This document shows positions 15,631-24,408 of a stretch of DNA of 41,295 nt, in pieces. The notes beneath the pieces are model-generated. The model searched no databases. It was not told the DNA's origin and saw only the letters and a list, made by a program, of their open reading frames with translations. Numbering within the stretch: the stretch's first letter is position 1; each line of letters opens with the position of its first letter. This DNA is from Treponema sp. Lineage in GTDB: Bacteria; Spirochaetota; Spirochaetia; Treponematales; Breznakiellaceae. The stretch lies in assembly GCA_031279815.1 (NCBI GenBank), contig JAITHW010000077.1, forward strand, positions 1 to 41,295, read 5' to 3'. A program made the position numbers and the translations under genes.

Positions 15631-16332
15631 TTGGTACAGGTAACGAATCTGACGGTACAATACACGAAGGCCGACGAACAGGCGGTATTACAGGATATAA
15701 GTTTTTCCGTTCCTGCGGGGGAACGGCTGGCGCTGATCGGCGCCAACGGCGCGGGAAAATCCACCCTTTTGCTCGCCCTGATCGGGGTAATTAAACCTCT
15801 GCGGGGGGAAATGGTCATAAACGGTGTTCCTGTGAAAGAGGAACGGCTGCGGGAACTGCGGCAAACAGCGGGCATGGTGTTTCAAAATCCCGAGGACCAG
15901 CTTTTTATGCCCACCGTGCAGGACGACATCGCCTTTGGGCTTCGCAATTACGGGTTTGATGAACAGAGTGCCGGAGCCCGTACCGGCGCTATACTGGAGC
16001 GGCTTGGGATTGGCCATCTTAAAGCCCGGATGTCTCACAAACTGTCCGGCGGAGAGAAGCGCATGGCCGCATTGGCGGGGGTTCTGGTGATGGAGCCGTC
16101 GCTGCTCCTTCTGGACGAACCTTCCTCTTTCCTTGACCCCCGGTCCCGGCGGAACCTTATTACCGTGCTGGCTTCCCTGCCCCAAACCATGATAATCGCC
16201 ACCCACGATTTGGATCTCGCCTTGGCTCTATGCCCCAGAACCCTGTTCTTAAAAACGGGCCGTATCTTTGCCGATGGCCCCGCCGGGGAACTACTGCGGG
16301 ATCCCGCGCTGCTGGAACAATGCGGTTTATAA
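15631..16332 (+). CDS. cbiO: ECF transporter ATPase CbiO
   Basis: 233 residues. ABC ATPase motifs are Walker A GANGAGKST, Q-loop FQNPEDQLF (typical of EcfA/CbiO), signature LSGGEKRM, Walker B LLLLDEPSSFLD and switch His in ATHDLD. It powers cobalt or nickel import with CbiQ and CbiM. No ATG is in frame; TTG at 15631 follows AAGGA by seven bases and is the likely start. The family is often 250-280 residues, so this is slightly short at the C terminus but complete in motifs. It converges with the lipase gene, with only 11 bp between them. Confidence 0.92.
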   Translation: MVQVTNLTVQYTKADEQAVLQDISFSVPAGERLALIGANGAGKSTLLLALIGVIKPLRGEMVINGVPVKEERLRELRQTAGMVFQNPEDQLFMPTVQDDIAFGLRNYGFDEQSAGARTGAILERLGIGHLKARMSHKLSGGEKRMAALAGVLVMEPSLLLLDEPSSFLDPRSRRNLITVLASLPQTMIIATHDLDLALALCPRTLFLKTGRIFADGPAGELLRDPALLEQCGL

Positions 16333-16343
16333 AAAGGCCCGGC

Positions 16344-17234
16344 TTAAAATCCCATCCCGCTTAACTCATGGGCAATATTGATATAGAGTGAAGGTATATC
16401 AAGGCCGGCTACGGTTCTCTTTTTTATATCAATAATTTCACTGTGGGAGACCCCTTGATTTACTATTTTTACAGAATGATTTCCCCAGGCCGCAGACTTT
16501 TCACTTACCAAGCCGTCATTAGGCCCGGTTATTTTTTTTATATACGAATAGGTATGAAAATACAGTAAATCGTCAAAGCCGTTATGCATGACCGAATACA
16601 GGCTCTGATAATACACCCGATCATCCATGGGGATTCGCCGATTAAAGGCGTCCATGCTTGCGGTGGTTAATTGATAAAGCACGGCATACAAATTCGGATT
16701 CTTGTCTCCGGATAATTTGCCGAAAACCTCTAGCGCATGTTTTATTGATTTTGAATACACTATCTCTTGTGCGGCTATTAAATCCGCCACTTCAGCCCCA
16801 TGATGGGGAGTCGACACGGTGGTTAAACTTGCCACTTTATCTCCAAAACCATAGCGCCAGATAAGATACCGGGAATCTATCCCCCCTTTAGAATGGGCGA
16901 TAATGTTTACTTTCTCCTGATTTGTTTCTATAAGTACCCTTTCTATAGTTTCTTTTAATATGGACGCATTGGATTCGTAACTGCCCCAAGCATCGGTATT
17001 TCCAAAGAACACCTGTACTCCCTGATCTTTCAATATCTCAGGAATTCTGCCCCAAAAATGAATGAGGCCTTTTCTGTCATGGGCAATAATGCCGTGGACC
17101 AGCACCACAGGATATTTCAGCGGTCTGTGTTCTTGAACCGGAAGCGTATCTTTTCTAAGAGTATCTAATCCGCAATTAGTAATAGAAAATACTAATATTA
17201 TTACTCCAATCGTAAAAACGGTAATGTTTTTCAT
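16344..17234 (-). CDS. Lipase-like alpha/beta hydrolase, putative lipoprotein
   Basis: 296 residues. The N-terminal hydrophobic segment ends SITNC, with Cys21 a relaxed spirochaete-type lipobox, so an outer-surface or periplasmic lipoprotein is likely. The VVLVHG oxyanion motif (residues 43-48) is followed by nucleophile Ser115 in IAHSKGGID, Asp240 in GPNDGLVS and His264 in GVSHSE, a complete triad in the order of triacylglycerol lipases. It should hydrolyse acyl esters; the substrate is unknown. The upstream promoter is at 17282-17310. Asn before the lipobox Cys is unusual, so simple secretion is an alternative. Confidence 0.85.
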   Translation of the reverse strand: MKNITVFTIGVIILVFSITNCGLDTLRKDTLPVQEHRPLKYPVVLVHGIIAHDRKGLIHFWGRIPEILKDQGVQVFFGNTDAWGSYESNASILKETIERVLIETNQEKVNIIAHSKGGIDSRYLIWRYGFGDKVASLTTVSTPHHGAEVADLIAAQEIVYSKSIKHALEVFGKLSGDKNPNLYAVLYQLTTASMDAFNRRIPMDDRVYYQSLYSVMHNGFDDLLYFHTYSYIKKITGPNDGLVSEKSAAWGNHSVKIVNQGVSHSEIIDIKKRTVAGLDIPSLYINIAHELSGMGF

Positions 17235-17281
17235 ACTATTCCCAGGCGCAATATAATTAAATTATCGGTTATGATTACTAA

Positions 17282-17310
17282 TATATAACCGGAACAAAAT
17301 ATTTTGTCAA
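17282..17310 (-). promoter_or_regulatory. Promoter of lipase gene
   Basis: TTGACA (17305-17310, minus strand), 17-bp spacer, TATATA (17282-17287). It faces the lipase start at 17234 and lies back to back with the promoter at 17363-17391. Confidence 0.7.
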
Positions 17311-17362
17311 CAGATTTCCGGTTTTGTTATGCGCGCTTTACCGGATCGGACGATACAAACTC

Positions 17363-17391
17363 TTGACATATATAAAAAAGTACCGTATCCT
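17363..17391 (+). promoter_or_regulatory. Promoter of FliG-like/MotA-like pair
   Basis: TTGACA (17363-17368), 17-bp spacer, TATCCT (17386-17391). The leader before ATG 17412 would be only about 14 nt and includes AAGGGG as ribosome site. Confidence 0.7.
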
Positions 17392-17411
17392 TAGAGTAAG
17401 GGGTTTGCGTT

Positions 17412-17903
17412 ATGGGGGATAAATCTATTGTATTGACCATGTACGGCCAGGATGAACAGATAGACAGCGTTTCGATAAGTTTGTTTGACAGAGGAAACGG
17501 CTGTTCATATCCGTACAGCAGCGCTATTCGGTATTGTAACAATATCAATAATCTGGAGCTTGCGGGCAATAAATGGGTTTACGCCGCGGTTATCGATGAA
17601 AACGAGAAAGTGGTTTTAAAAAAACCTCCCCGGTTGTTTGATATGATTACCCGCTTGAACGGCGGTTCGCTTCAAAGGCTATTGAGAGAAGTTGGCAGGC
17701 CCGTTCTGGCTAGGGCGTTAAAAAACGCCGGTATGGAAACAAAGAAAAAACTATTTGACAATATGTCAGCCCTAGCCGGGGTAATGTTGAGCGAAGACAT
17801 AGCGGGATTAAGGTATATATCTGATGAAGATATAAAAGCCGCCCAACAGAATATCATTCAGACCGCTCAAAAATTAGCCCATACCGGAGAGATCATATTC
17901 TAA
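17412..17903 (+). CDS. Stand-alone FliG C-terminal-like domain protein
   Basis: 163 residues. The first 70 or so have no recognisable family. Residues about 74-163 align without gaps to the torque-generating end of FliG: SLQRLLREV, LARALKN, KKKLFDNMS, EDIAGL and a KLAHTGEIIF end like the FliG RRLEEEGQIVI end. Compared with E. coli FliG, Lys104 matches Lys264 and Glu128-Asp129 match the acidic pair Asp288-Asp289, but Leu121 replaces Arg281 and Ser replaces Arg297. The N and middle FliG domains that build the rotor ring are absent. It is soluble with no signal peptide. The next gene, 24 bp downstream, resembles the MotA cytoplasmic part, the natural contact of this FliG surface. Real motor FliG is about 340 residues, so this is not the motor subunit itself. 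Confidence 0.8.
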   Translation: MGDKSIVLTMYGQDEQIDSVSISLFDRGNGCSYPYSSAIRYCNNINNLELAGNKWVYAAVIDENEKVVLKKPPRLFDMITRLNGGSLQRLLREVGRPVLARALKNAGMETKKKLFDNMSALAGVMLSEDIAGLRYISDEDIKAAQQNIIQTAQKLAHTGEIIF

Positions 17904-17927
17904 CGGAAAGCCGCAGGAGGGAGCAGC

Positions 17928-18302
17928 GTGAATCGCGCCGATTTTGAGGAAGCGTATAAAGCTATAGTAGAACGGGCCATTGCCTTCGCTGAAAAAGCCC
18001 GCCGCGAAGGGCTGCTCGTGATAGAACCGCTGCTGGACGATCGGAAATATAAGCAGCGGGATATACTGGAATTCGGCCTGCGCTTGGTTATCGACGGAAT
18101 CGACGACCGCATAATCGATAAAATCCTAACCAATTGTATTGCGCTTGAAACCGAAGAGGATCAAAAAACATTACAAAAGATACAAAAAGAGGCCGTCCTT
18201 GGAATACAGAGCGGATTGAATCCCCGAGAGCTTATGGTGCTCATGAATTCCTATGTCGATATAGGCATTGAAGACGCCATAAGAAAATACGGTGAATTAT
18301 AA
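17928..18302 (+). CDS. MotA-like protein reduced to its cytoplasmic segments
   Basis: 124 residues from GTG 17928 behind GGAGGG. Residues 20-67 read like the MotA cytoplasmic loop: AEKARREGLLVIE, then LEFGLRLVIDGIDDRIIDKIL. Residues 88-112 (EAVLGIQSGLNPRELMVLMNSYV) match the MotA segment after its last membrane helix. No hydrophobic span is present, so the four MotA helices that form the ion channel are missing and the two cytoplasmic pieces are joined. Arg25 and Glu33 align with E. coli MotA Arg90 and Glu98, the residues that touch FliG. The gene follows the FliG-like gene on the same transcript. It cannot conduct ions; a regulatory or decoy role is inference. Confidence 0.75.
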   Translation: MNRADFEEAYKAIVERAIAFAEKARREGLLVIEPLLDDRKYKQRDILEFGLRLVIDGIDDRIIDKILTNCIALETEEDQKTLQKIQKEAVLGIQSGLNPRELMVLMNSYVDIGIEDAIRKYGEL

Positions 18303-18419
18303 AATGCTCATATAACAAACAAAAGAAAAACTGTTGCGCCTTTGATGCGGATCCGTTTTTACCCTATACTGTGTAGTGGGATTCTTTGGCCAGCGTCATT
18401 GATCCAAAAGAGAGGATAT

Positions 18420-18983
18420 ATGGGTATATTAAAAATAGGAGTTTTTGCAGGCAGCCTGCGCCGGGAGTCTTTCAGCGGTAAAATCGCGGGTATTGTCGCG
18501 GATATGCTGCCGGAAGACCTTCAGGTTAAGACCGTAGATATAGGCGGCCTGGTTTTATACAATCAAGATTATGATGATCAGGGCGCGCCTCCCCGGGAGT
18601 GGGCGGCGTTCCGGCAGGAGATCGCATCCCTGGACGGGTTCTTGTTTGTTACGCCCGAATACAACCGGTCCATGACTCCGGCGTTAAAAAACGCGCTGGA
18701 CATCGGTTCCAGACCCTTCGGGCAAAACCTTTGGAGCGGGAAACCGGGGGCGCTCATCAGTATTTCTCAGGGACAGCTGGGCGGTTTCGGCGCCAATCAT
18801 CACTTGAGACAAACCATGTCGTTTCTGAATATTCTCCTGCTGTCCCAGCCGGAAGCCTACATCGGCAACGTGGCCTCCCTCTTGAACGGCCGGGGAGAAC
18901 CGGCGAATCAAAGCACGAAAAACTTCCTTCAGGAATATGCCGGCGCATTCGCCCTGTGGGTGAGGAGGTTTGCCCGCCCATAA
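18420..18983 (+). CDS. NAD(P)H-dependent FMN reductase / quinone reductase family
   Basis: 187 residues, flavodoxin-like fold. GSLRRESFSGKIA near the N terminus binds the FMN phosphate, and TPEYNRSMTPALKNALD is the conserved second motif of the ChrR/YieF/azoreductase group, followed by ISISQGQLGGF. Members reduce quinones, azo dyes, chromate or flavin using NAD(P)H in the cytoplasm, often for oxidative stress defence. ATG 18420 is chosen because GILKIGVFAGSLR starts as in the family and AGAGGA lies just before it. A strong terminator follows. Confidence 0.9.
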   Translation: MGILKIGVFAGSLRRESFSGKIAGIVADMLPEDLQVKTVDIGGLVLYNQDYDDQGAPPREWAAFRQEIASLDGFLFVTPEYNRSMTPALKNALDIGSRPFGQNLWSGKPGALISISQGQLGGFGANHHLRQTMSFLNILLLSQPEAYIGNVASLLNGRGEPANQSTKNFLQEYAGAFALWVRRFARP

Positions 18984-18992
18984 AACGGTAAG

Positions 18993-19038
18993 ACGCCGCG
19001 GGTTCTCTCGATACGGCAGAGAACCCAAGCGGCGTTTT
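18993..19038 (+). terminator. Rho-independent terminator after FMN reductase
   Basis: ACGCCGC plus GGGTTCTCT pairs with AGAGAACCC plus GCGGCGT across a nine-base loop, followed by TTTT. A 16-bp stem with a small bulge, 10 bp past the stop at 18983. Confidence 0.85.
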
Positions 19039-19203
19039 CCGCGGTTTATTGCTTTTTCTGTTTCAATAAGTGTATCCTGAAAAACCTTCAATTCAGACGG
19101 CCGATAGGGGTATAAGGGTAATTTTTGGGCTTAACATACTCCTCAACTTTATGCTATGAATCAAGATGCGGTTGTATTATTATATCAATAAATTAGGTAC
19201 ACT

Positions 19204-20262
19204 ATGAAGCACATATTGGTTGTAGATGATAACCTTACGGCCTTAAAACAGTTGGAGGCGCAGCTTGCCCTCCGGTATGGTGTTTCCCTTGCCAAATCAG
19301 GCAGGCTGGCACTGCAAATCGGGCGCTCCGAAGTGCCGGATCTCATACTGGTAGATACGGAAATGCCGGATATGGACGGGTTTGCCGCCATTGCCGCCTT
19401 GAAAAATGACCCTCTCCTCCAGCATATCCCGGTCATCTTTCTCTCCGAGGATTATGATCCGGCAATGGAAGTGAGGGCCCTTGAAGCGGGCGCCGTGGAT
19501 TTTATCCCTAAGACAACTCATACGGATATACTGCTCCACAGAATCGAACTCCACCTCCAGCTCTTTGCATATCAGCACCATCTGGAGCATACGATCAAAG
19601 AACTGGAAGATAATATTGTGCTGTCTTTTATGGAATTGGTGGGCTGTAAAGGGGATACGGCGGATAACCATCTGCCGGCTACCGGGGACTATGTGAGGTT
19701 TATCGGGCAAGAACTGCTGAAACGGGGAACCTTCGGCGCCGCGCTGACTGGAGAGGAAGTGGAATTGATAGGCCGGGCGGCCCCCTTTCATGATATCGGG
19801 AAGATTGGGATAAGCGATTTAATCCTGATGAAGCCCGGCCCCCTGTCCCCGGAAGAGTATGAGGAGGTTAAAAAGCACACGGTTATCGGCGGGCAGGTAC
19901 TGGGTTTCATCTATGAGCGCAATCCAGAGCAGCTTTACTTCAAATACGCTCAATTGATGGCCCTGGGACATCACGAGCGGTTCGACGGTTCAGGATATCC
20001 CTCTGGATTGGCTGGAGAGGATATCCCCTTGTGCAGCCGGATTATGGCTGCGGCGAATGTCTATTCCGCCTGTATCACAGACAGGATCTACCGCCCCGCT
20101 TATAGTCATGCGGAGGCGATCGGGATCATCATCGCGGGAAAGGGAACCGAATTTGACCCCCGCATTGTGGAAGTCTTTGAAAACGCAGGCGGCGCCTTCC
20201 GGTTCCTGCCGAATAACAGCCTTTCGGAATCCGCAAAATCGAAGCGGATGCTGTACGTATGA
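19204..20262 (+). CDS. Response regulator with HD-GYP domain, metal site partly degenerate
   Basis: 352 residues. REC receiver domain 1-120 with Asp8-Asp9 and phospho-acceptor Asp51 (LVDTEMPDMDG). An HD-GYP domain follows with HDIGKIGI, a KKH histidine, HHERFDG and GSGYPSGLAG. HD-GYP domains hydrolyse cyclic di-GMP at a two-metal site. Here the usual ADVYDALT metal Asp is replaced (AAANVYSACIT), and the Arg after the first His is also lost. The neighbour's site is complete, so this copy may be a weak enzyme or a binding partner. Its stop overlaps the next start (ATGA). The pair arose by duplication, judging by near-identical N termini. Confidence 0.88.
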   Translation: MKHILVVDDNLTALKQLEAQLALRYGVSLAKSGRLALQIGRSEVPDLILVDTEMPDMDGFAAIAALKNDPLLQHIPVIFLSEDYDPAMEVRALEAGAVDFIPKTTHTDILLHRIELHLQLFAYQHHLEHTIKELEDNIVLSFMELVGCKGDTADNHLPATGDYVRFIGQELLKRGTFGAALTGEEVELIGRAAPFHDIGKIGISDLILMKPGPLSPEEYEEVKKHTVIGGQVLGFIYERNPEQLYFKYAQLMALGHHERFDGSGYPSGLAGEDIPLCSRIMAAANVYSACITDRIYRPAYSHAEAIGIIIAGKGTEFDPRIVEVFENAGGAFRFLPNNSLSESAKSKRMLYV

Positions 20263-21314
20263 AACATATATTGGTAGTTGACGATAATCTTACCAGCCTC
20301 AAACAGATCAAAACCCTGCTTGCGCAGCATTATGAGGTTTCTCTGGCGAAATCCGGGGTTCAGGCATTGCAAATCTGCCTCCATGAACGGCCCGATCTGA
20401 TCCTGCTGGACGTGGAAATGCCGGAAATGGACGGGTTTGAAACCATTGAGCGGCTTAAAAAAATCCCCACCCTCAAGCGGATTCCCCTGGTTTTTCTCAC
20501 CGTAAACCGGGAACCTTCGGTCCAGATCCGGGGGCTTGAGTTGGGAGCCAGGGATTATATCATCAAGCCTGTGGCGAAAAATATTCTGCTGCACCGCATA
20601 GAACTGCAACTGCGCTTCGCCTCTTTTCAGTCCCATCTGGAACACATGGTGATGAAAATGTCCGATATGATTGCCACTTCCCTGGCGGAACTGATTGAGT
20701 GCCGGGATGAAAATACCGGCGGTCATGTGATCCGCACGAGCGCCTATGTGGATCATATTGGAAGGGGTTTGCTGGAGAAAAATTTGTTCTCTGAGGAGCT
20801 GACCGGTGCGGAGCTGGATATGATGGTGCGGGCCGCGCCTTTGCACGATATAGGCAAGATCGTTATCAGCGACCGAATTCTTTTGAAGAACGGGCAATTG
20901 GATGAAAACGAGTTTGAGGATATGAAGCGGCACGCGGCCATCGGCGCGGAGATTTTGGAGAAAATCTACAGCCGAACCCCTTCGCAGCACTACCTCAAAT
21001 ATGCTATTATGATTGCCCATTCCCACCATGAACGTTACGACGGCGCGGGATATCCCCTGGGACTCAAGGGTAATGAGATACCCCTCTGCGGGCGGATCAT
21101 GGCGGTGGCGGATGTTTATGACGCCCTCACCCACGACCGGGTGTATCATAAAGGGAAAACCCATGAAGAAGCATACCGCCTTATTATGAAAGACAAGGGA
21201 ACCCACTTTGATCCGCTTGTTCTGAATGTTTTTGAGGATATCCACGAACGTATGGCCGCGGACACCATGTTTATGGAAATCCCGGATATCCAAAGCAACG
21301 GGGATTACCGGTAA
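20259..21314 (+). CDS. Response regulator with complete HD-GYP cyclic di-GMP phosphodiesterase domain
   Basis: 351 residues. REC domain with Asp8-Asp9 and Asp51 in LLDVEMPEMDG. The HD-GYP domain has the full set: TGGHVIRTSAYV, LHDIGKIVI, KRHAAIGAEIL, SHHERYDGAGYPLGL and AVADVYDALTHDR. It is therefore expected to lower cyclic di-GMP in response to phosphorylation by a histidine kinase not present in the window. It is translationally coupled to the preceding paralogue and ends 1 bp before the next ATG, so all four genes to 23102 are probably one operon. Confidence 0.93.
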   Translation: MKHILVVDDNLTSLKQIKTLLAQHYEVSLAKSGVQALQICLHERPDLILLDVEMPEMDGFETIERLKKIPTLKRIPLVFLTVNREPSVQIRGLELGARDYIIKPVAKNILLHRIELQLRFASFQSHLEHMVMKMSDMIATSLAELIECRDENTGGHVIRTSAYVDHIGRGLLEKNLFSEELTGAELDMMVRAAPLHDIGKIVISDRILLKNGQLDENEFEDMKRHAAIGAEILEKIYSRTPSQHYLKYAIMIAHSHHERYDGAGYPLGLKGNEIPLCGRIMAVADVYDALTHDRVYHKGKTHEEAYRLIMKDKGTHFDPLVLNVFEDIHERMAADTMFMEIPDIQSNGDYR

Positions 21315-21315
21315 A

Positions 21316-22377
21316 ATGAATATGGTTTTCGTGCTGTTTTGGTGTAAGGTCTTGGGTAAACGCATTATCGAGTTAATAAAAATCTCTCCGGTTGCCATCA
21401 TCGGCGGCGGTATCTTTATGGGCGCTTTGGCGTATACCCGCACCAATATCGTGATAACCTTGAATAGGCATACCTGTATTCCGGCTGCCGCTTTGTTATT
21501 TTTCATAATCTTTGCGCTGTCTCTAAAAAAACATCCTGTTTTAGAAAAACTGACTTTTTATAGTAAAAGCGGGTATACAAACACTTTACTGCGGCATATA
21601 TTTTACCTCAAAAGAGCCGTTGCCAATAACGGATTATCTATCTTATTTTTGGGATGCGTCTTTACAAAACGGATTGTATTTGACTTTTCCATGCCCATAG
21701 GAAACATACTATTGCTCTTTTTAACTTGTCTATTATTTTCTTTTATCGTTATTATAATAAACAACAGGAACAGCCGCTCCCGGGCAAAACCGGTATTGAT
21801 TCCTATACATCCCCGGATAAAAAGCACGCTCTATGACTATGAAAACGCGGCGGTTATGGGGATCATAATTATCGCGGTATCGCTATTTATCGGTATAGAA
21901 TTGCTAAAAAATCCCGCTATGCTTAAACGGATGGAACAGCCGCTGTTTATTCCCTTACTGCTTTTTACGGTTTTATCAATAGGCTTATGCGGAATTTTCG
22001 ACGCAATTCCCCATACCAACTGGCTTTTTTACTCGATTGTCTCATTAGATTTCAAGGATCATGTAAAACGTTCCATGGTATTTCTGGTTTCTTTTTATGG
22101 GATTATACTCCTGCAGTATGCGGTTATAACCGCATATATAGATATCAAGGTATGGCCTATTTATATGGCCGGTATTATCATAACGGTATCTCTTGCGGTG
22201 AGCATGGCATTTTGCAGCGGAGGCATGGTAAAAAAAACGGTGATATACCTGCTGTTTATAAGAATAGCCTTATCCCTGCTGTACGCAAATCCCTATATTA
22301 TGCTGGCGGCTCTTCCGCCTGTGATACTGTTGTTCTTTAAAGCAAAAAGCGAATATAGAGACTGGACTTATTTATGA
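21316..22377 (+). CDS. Polytopic membrane protein, likely ABC permease
   Basis: 353 residues from ATG 21316, one base after the upstream stop; an earlier in-frame start at 21226 would overlap the HD-GYP gene by 89 bp and is not favoured. About nine to ten hydrophobic segments are separated by short basic loops, with no soluble domain. The last four bases overlap the start of an ABC ATPase gene, so it is most likely the membrane half of that exporter-type ABC system. I recognise no family motif. The sequence is AT-richer than the flanking genes. The substrate is unknown. Confidence 0.75.
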   Translation: MNMVFVLFWCKVLGKRIIELIKISPVAIIGGGIFMGALAYTRTNIVITLNRHTCIPAAALLFFIIFALSLKKHPVLEKLTFYSKSGYTNTLLRHIFYLKRAVANNGLSILFLGCVFTKRIVFDFSMPIGNILLLFLTCLLFSFIVIIINNRNSRSRAKPVLIPIHPRIKSTLYDYENAAVMGIIIIAVSLFIGIELLKNPAMLKRMEQPLFIPLLLFTVLSIGLCGIFDAIPHTNWLFYSIVSLDFKDHVKRSMVFLVSFYGIILLQYAVITAYIDIKVWPIYMAGIIITVSLAVSMAFCSGGMVKKTVIYLLFIRIALSLLYANPYIMLAALPPVILLFFKAKSEYRDWTYL

Positions 22378-23102
22378 TACGATGTGAAAACCTTACCAAA
22401 GTATTTAATGAAAAAGCCGGCATACACGCTATTAATCTGACGTTCTCCCCGGGAAAGATTTACGGTATTATCGGGTATAACGGAGCGGGTAAAACCACCC
22501 TGCTGCGCTGCATTGAGGGATTGTACGTACCTACATCGGGTCATGTGTATCACAATGATATACGTACAACCCAAGACCGGGAATTCCTGCCGTACCGAAG
22601 AAGAATAGCTTTTCTTCCTACCGAAGAATACCTCTATCAAAAATTAACCTGTAGAGAAAATATTGAATTGGCAACCATATTAAGAACCGGAAAAAAGAAC
22701 TTGCTTGCAAAGACCGCAGAGTTAATAACATATTTTGAGGTACACGATTATTTAGATAAAAAATTCTGTGACTGTTCTACAGGTATGAAGAAAAAAGTTC
22801 AGATCATAATCAGCTTAATAGGCGAAATCGATACTATACTGTGGGATGAGCCTAACGACGGTCTTGATATTATTTCAAATATGAAGATAAAAAATCTATT
22901 GCGGTATTATAAAAACAAACATACTACGATATTGCTGTCCTGTCATGTGATAGAATTCTTACATGATTTTATCGATTACTGTATTCTTATACAAGACGGC
23001 GCGGTTATAGAAGAGAAGGAAGCAGAAAAGATAAGCTCTTTGGAAGAGTTATATCTTAAACACCTTAACAAAGACGCTATAGCGTTTCCGTTTACAGAAT
23101 AG
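22374..23102 (+). CDS. ABC transporter ATP-binding protein
   Basis: 242 residues. Walker A GYNGAGKTT (near residue 36), signature CSTGMKKKV (a variant of LSGG found in exporter-type ATPases), Walker B TILWDEPNDGLD and switch His in LSCHVIEF. It resembles ATPases of the CcmA/NatA/drug-export group that pair with a single multi-span permease, here the gene just upstream. It is the last gene of the HD-GYP set; no terminator with a T tract is seen before the convergent lipoprotein gene. Confidence 0.9.
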   Translation: MIRCENLTKVFNEKAGIHAINLTFSPGKIYGIIGYNGAGKTTLLRCIEGLYVPTSGHVYHNDIRTTQDREFLPYRRRIAFLPTEEYLYQKLTCRENIELATILRTGKKNLLAKTAELITYFEVHDYLDKKFCDCSTGMKKKVQIIISLIGEIDTILWDEPNDGLDIISNMKIKNLLRYYKNKHTTILLSCHVIEFLHDFIDYCILIQDGAVIEEKEAEKISSLEELYLKHLNKDAIAFPFTE

Positions 23103-23163
23103 ACGGTACAGGCCCGCTCTCTATGGATCCTGGCGCCGGCAAATACCGCGGATCCCGGCGGCG

Positions 23164-24408
23164 CTAGGAAGAGGAAGAGGAAGACTGCGGGGATCCCAGA
23201 GGGCCTATAAACTTGTCGGTTCGCCACCAGACCAGTTTTATATCCCAATCGCCTACCAATAGGGCCGACAGGATCCCCTCGCCGGAAAGGGCAAAAGCGT
23301 TGAACTGTAATTCGTCGTTCTGTACCTGGATGAATCCCTGGCGCTGTTCCCGCTCTTCGGGGTTCAAAATCAGCAGAGAATACCCGTTTTCCACAGGAAA
23401 CTGTAGAAATATCCGCCCGTTTCGGATCACTCCCAGGAGGGAATAGAACATCTTAACGTTAAGCTTATGTTTATTTTCGGTAACGGTGGATTCAAAAAAG
23501 GGAACTTCGATGGTTTTCTGATATGAGCCGTCTTCCACAAGCATAACCCAGATGATCGAACTATCCGGTTCATTCCCGGAGCGGGTATTGGTGGATGCGT
23601 CATAAGTATCCCGGTAATAATCCGCCTTAATATACAGCTTTCTGGCATCCGGCGCCGCCACAATCGTATCAAGGGAAACGATTACCTGCCGGTTCGGGGG
23701 AAGGGGGATGTTCTCATCCCGTATTTTAACCAGATAGAGGGACATGCCGTCCGCATCGAACCAGTAGATGTTCCAGCCTATGGGAAGACGGCACACCACC
23801 GCCAATTCATCTTCAATGGAGGTGTACAGCCCTTCGATTTTGGGGAAAGGGCTTCCCCCTATGCCCTCTCGACCCAGATACCCCATAAAGACGCCGTTCC
23901 CGTCAAAATGGAGGATCACATTGTTCAGCAGGGCTTTACTCTCAGAATCGGTACCGTGCCGCTGCTCCGGAAGCATATCCTCCACATAGATATGCTTCCG
24001 GGAATCTACGGTAATTTTTCCCGGATTTTGTAGGGGATAGGTAAAAGCCCACCGGGTGATAACTTCCCCCTGGGGCATTTTTTCTAAGGTCGGCAAGGTC
24101 ATGGGCAGCGGATTGGTTTCTTCGTTATAGATCATAAACAGCGGGTCCCCGTATGAATTATACCGGACTACCTTCTCCCCATTGCCGTCGGAAATATAGA
24201 AAAGACCGTCCTGCATGATCAGGTTGGTCCTCCGTATACCCCGGTCTCCTTCCAGGTTGTAGAGGGCTATCTGATCTTCCAAGCGCCCTACCTGAAAGGT
24301 GAAAATTTCCTCCCTGCTAACCGAAGGTATCTGTTTTCGGGAACATCCCAAAAGCATGAATATGCCGAGCAGCAGGAACATACAAAACAGAACCGTTTTT
24401 TTTCTCAT
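23164..24408 (-). CDS. Lipoprotein, LIC_12708-type (propeller-like) conserved in treponemes
   Basis: 414 residues. The lipoprotein signal ends FMLLGC with Cys22. The mature part is beta-rich with repeated strand pairs such as YNSYGDPLFMIYNE, DSRKHIYVEDMLPE and HFDGNGVFMGYLGREG, resembling a six-bladed propeller (NHL-like) layout. The C-terminal end is Ser-rich. I recall a LIC_12708 family of spirochaete lipoproteins with this look; that label is from memory. Likely periplasmic or outer-membrane attached; its function is unknown. Confidence 0.75.
   Translation of the reverse strand: MRKKTVLFCMFLLLGIFMLLGCSRKQIPSVSREEIFTFQVGRLEDQIALYNLEGDRGIRRTNLIMQDGLFYISDGNGEKVVRYNSYGDPLFMIYNEETNPLPMTLPTLEKMPQGEVITRWAFTYPLQNPGKITVDSRKHIYVEDMLPEQRHGTDSESKALLNNVILHFDGNGVFMGYLGREGIGGSPFPKIEGLYTSIEDELAVVCRLPIGWNIYWFDADGMSLYLVKIRDENIPLPPNRQVIVSLDTIVAAPDARKLYIKADYYRDTYDASTNTRSGNEPDSSIIWVMLVEDGSYQKTIEVPFFESTVTENKHKLNVKMFYSLLGVIRNGRIFLQFPVENGYSLLILNPEEREQRQGFIQVQNDELQFNAFALSGEGILSALLVGDWDIKLVWWRTDKFIGPLGSPQSSSSSS

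Noticed and set aside
20106-21506. Minus-strand open frame of 466 codons
   Set aside because: Antisense to the complete REC-HD-GYP gene; no motif, composition typical of a shadow frame.
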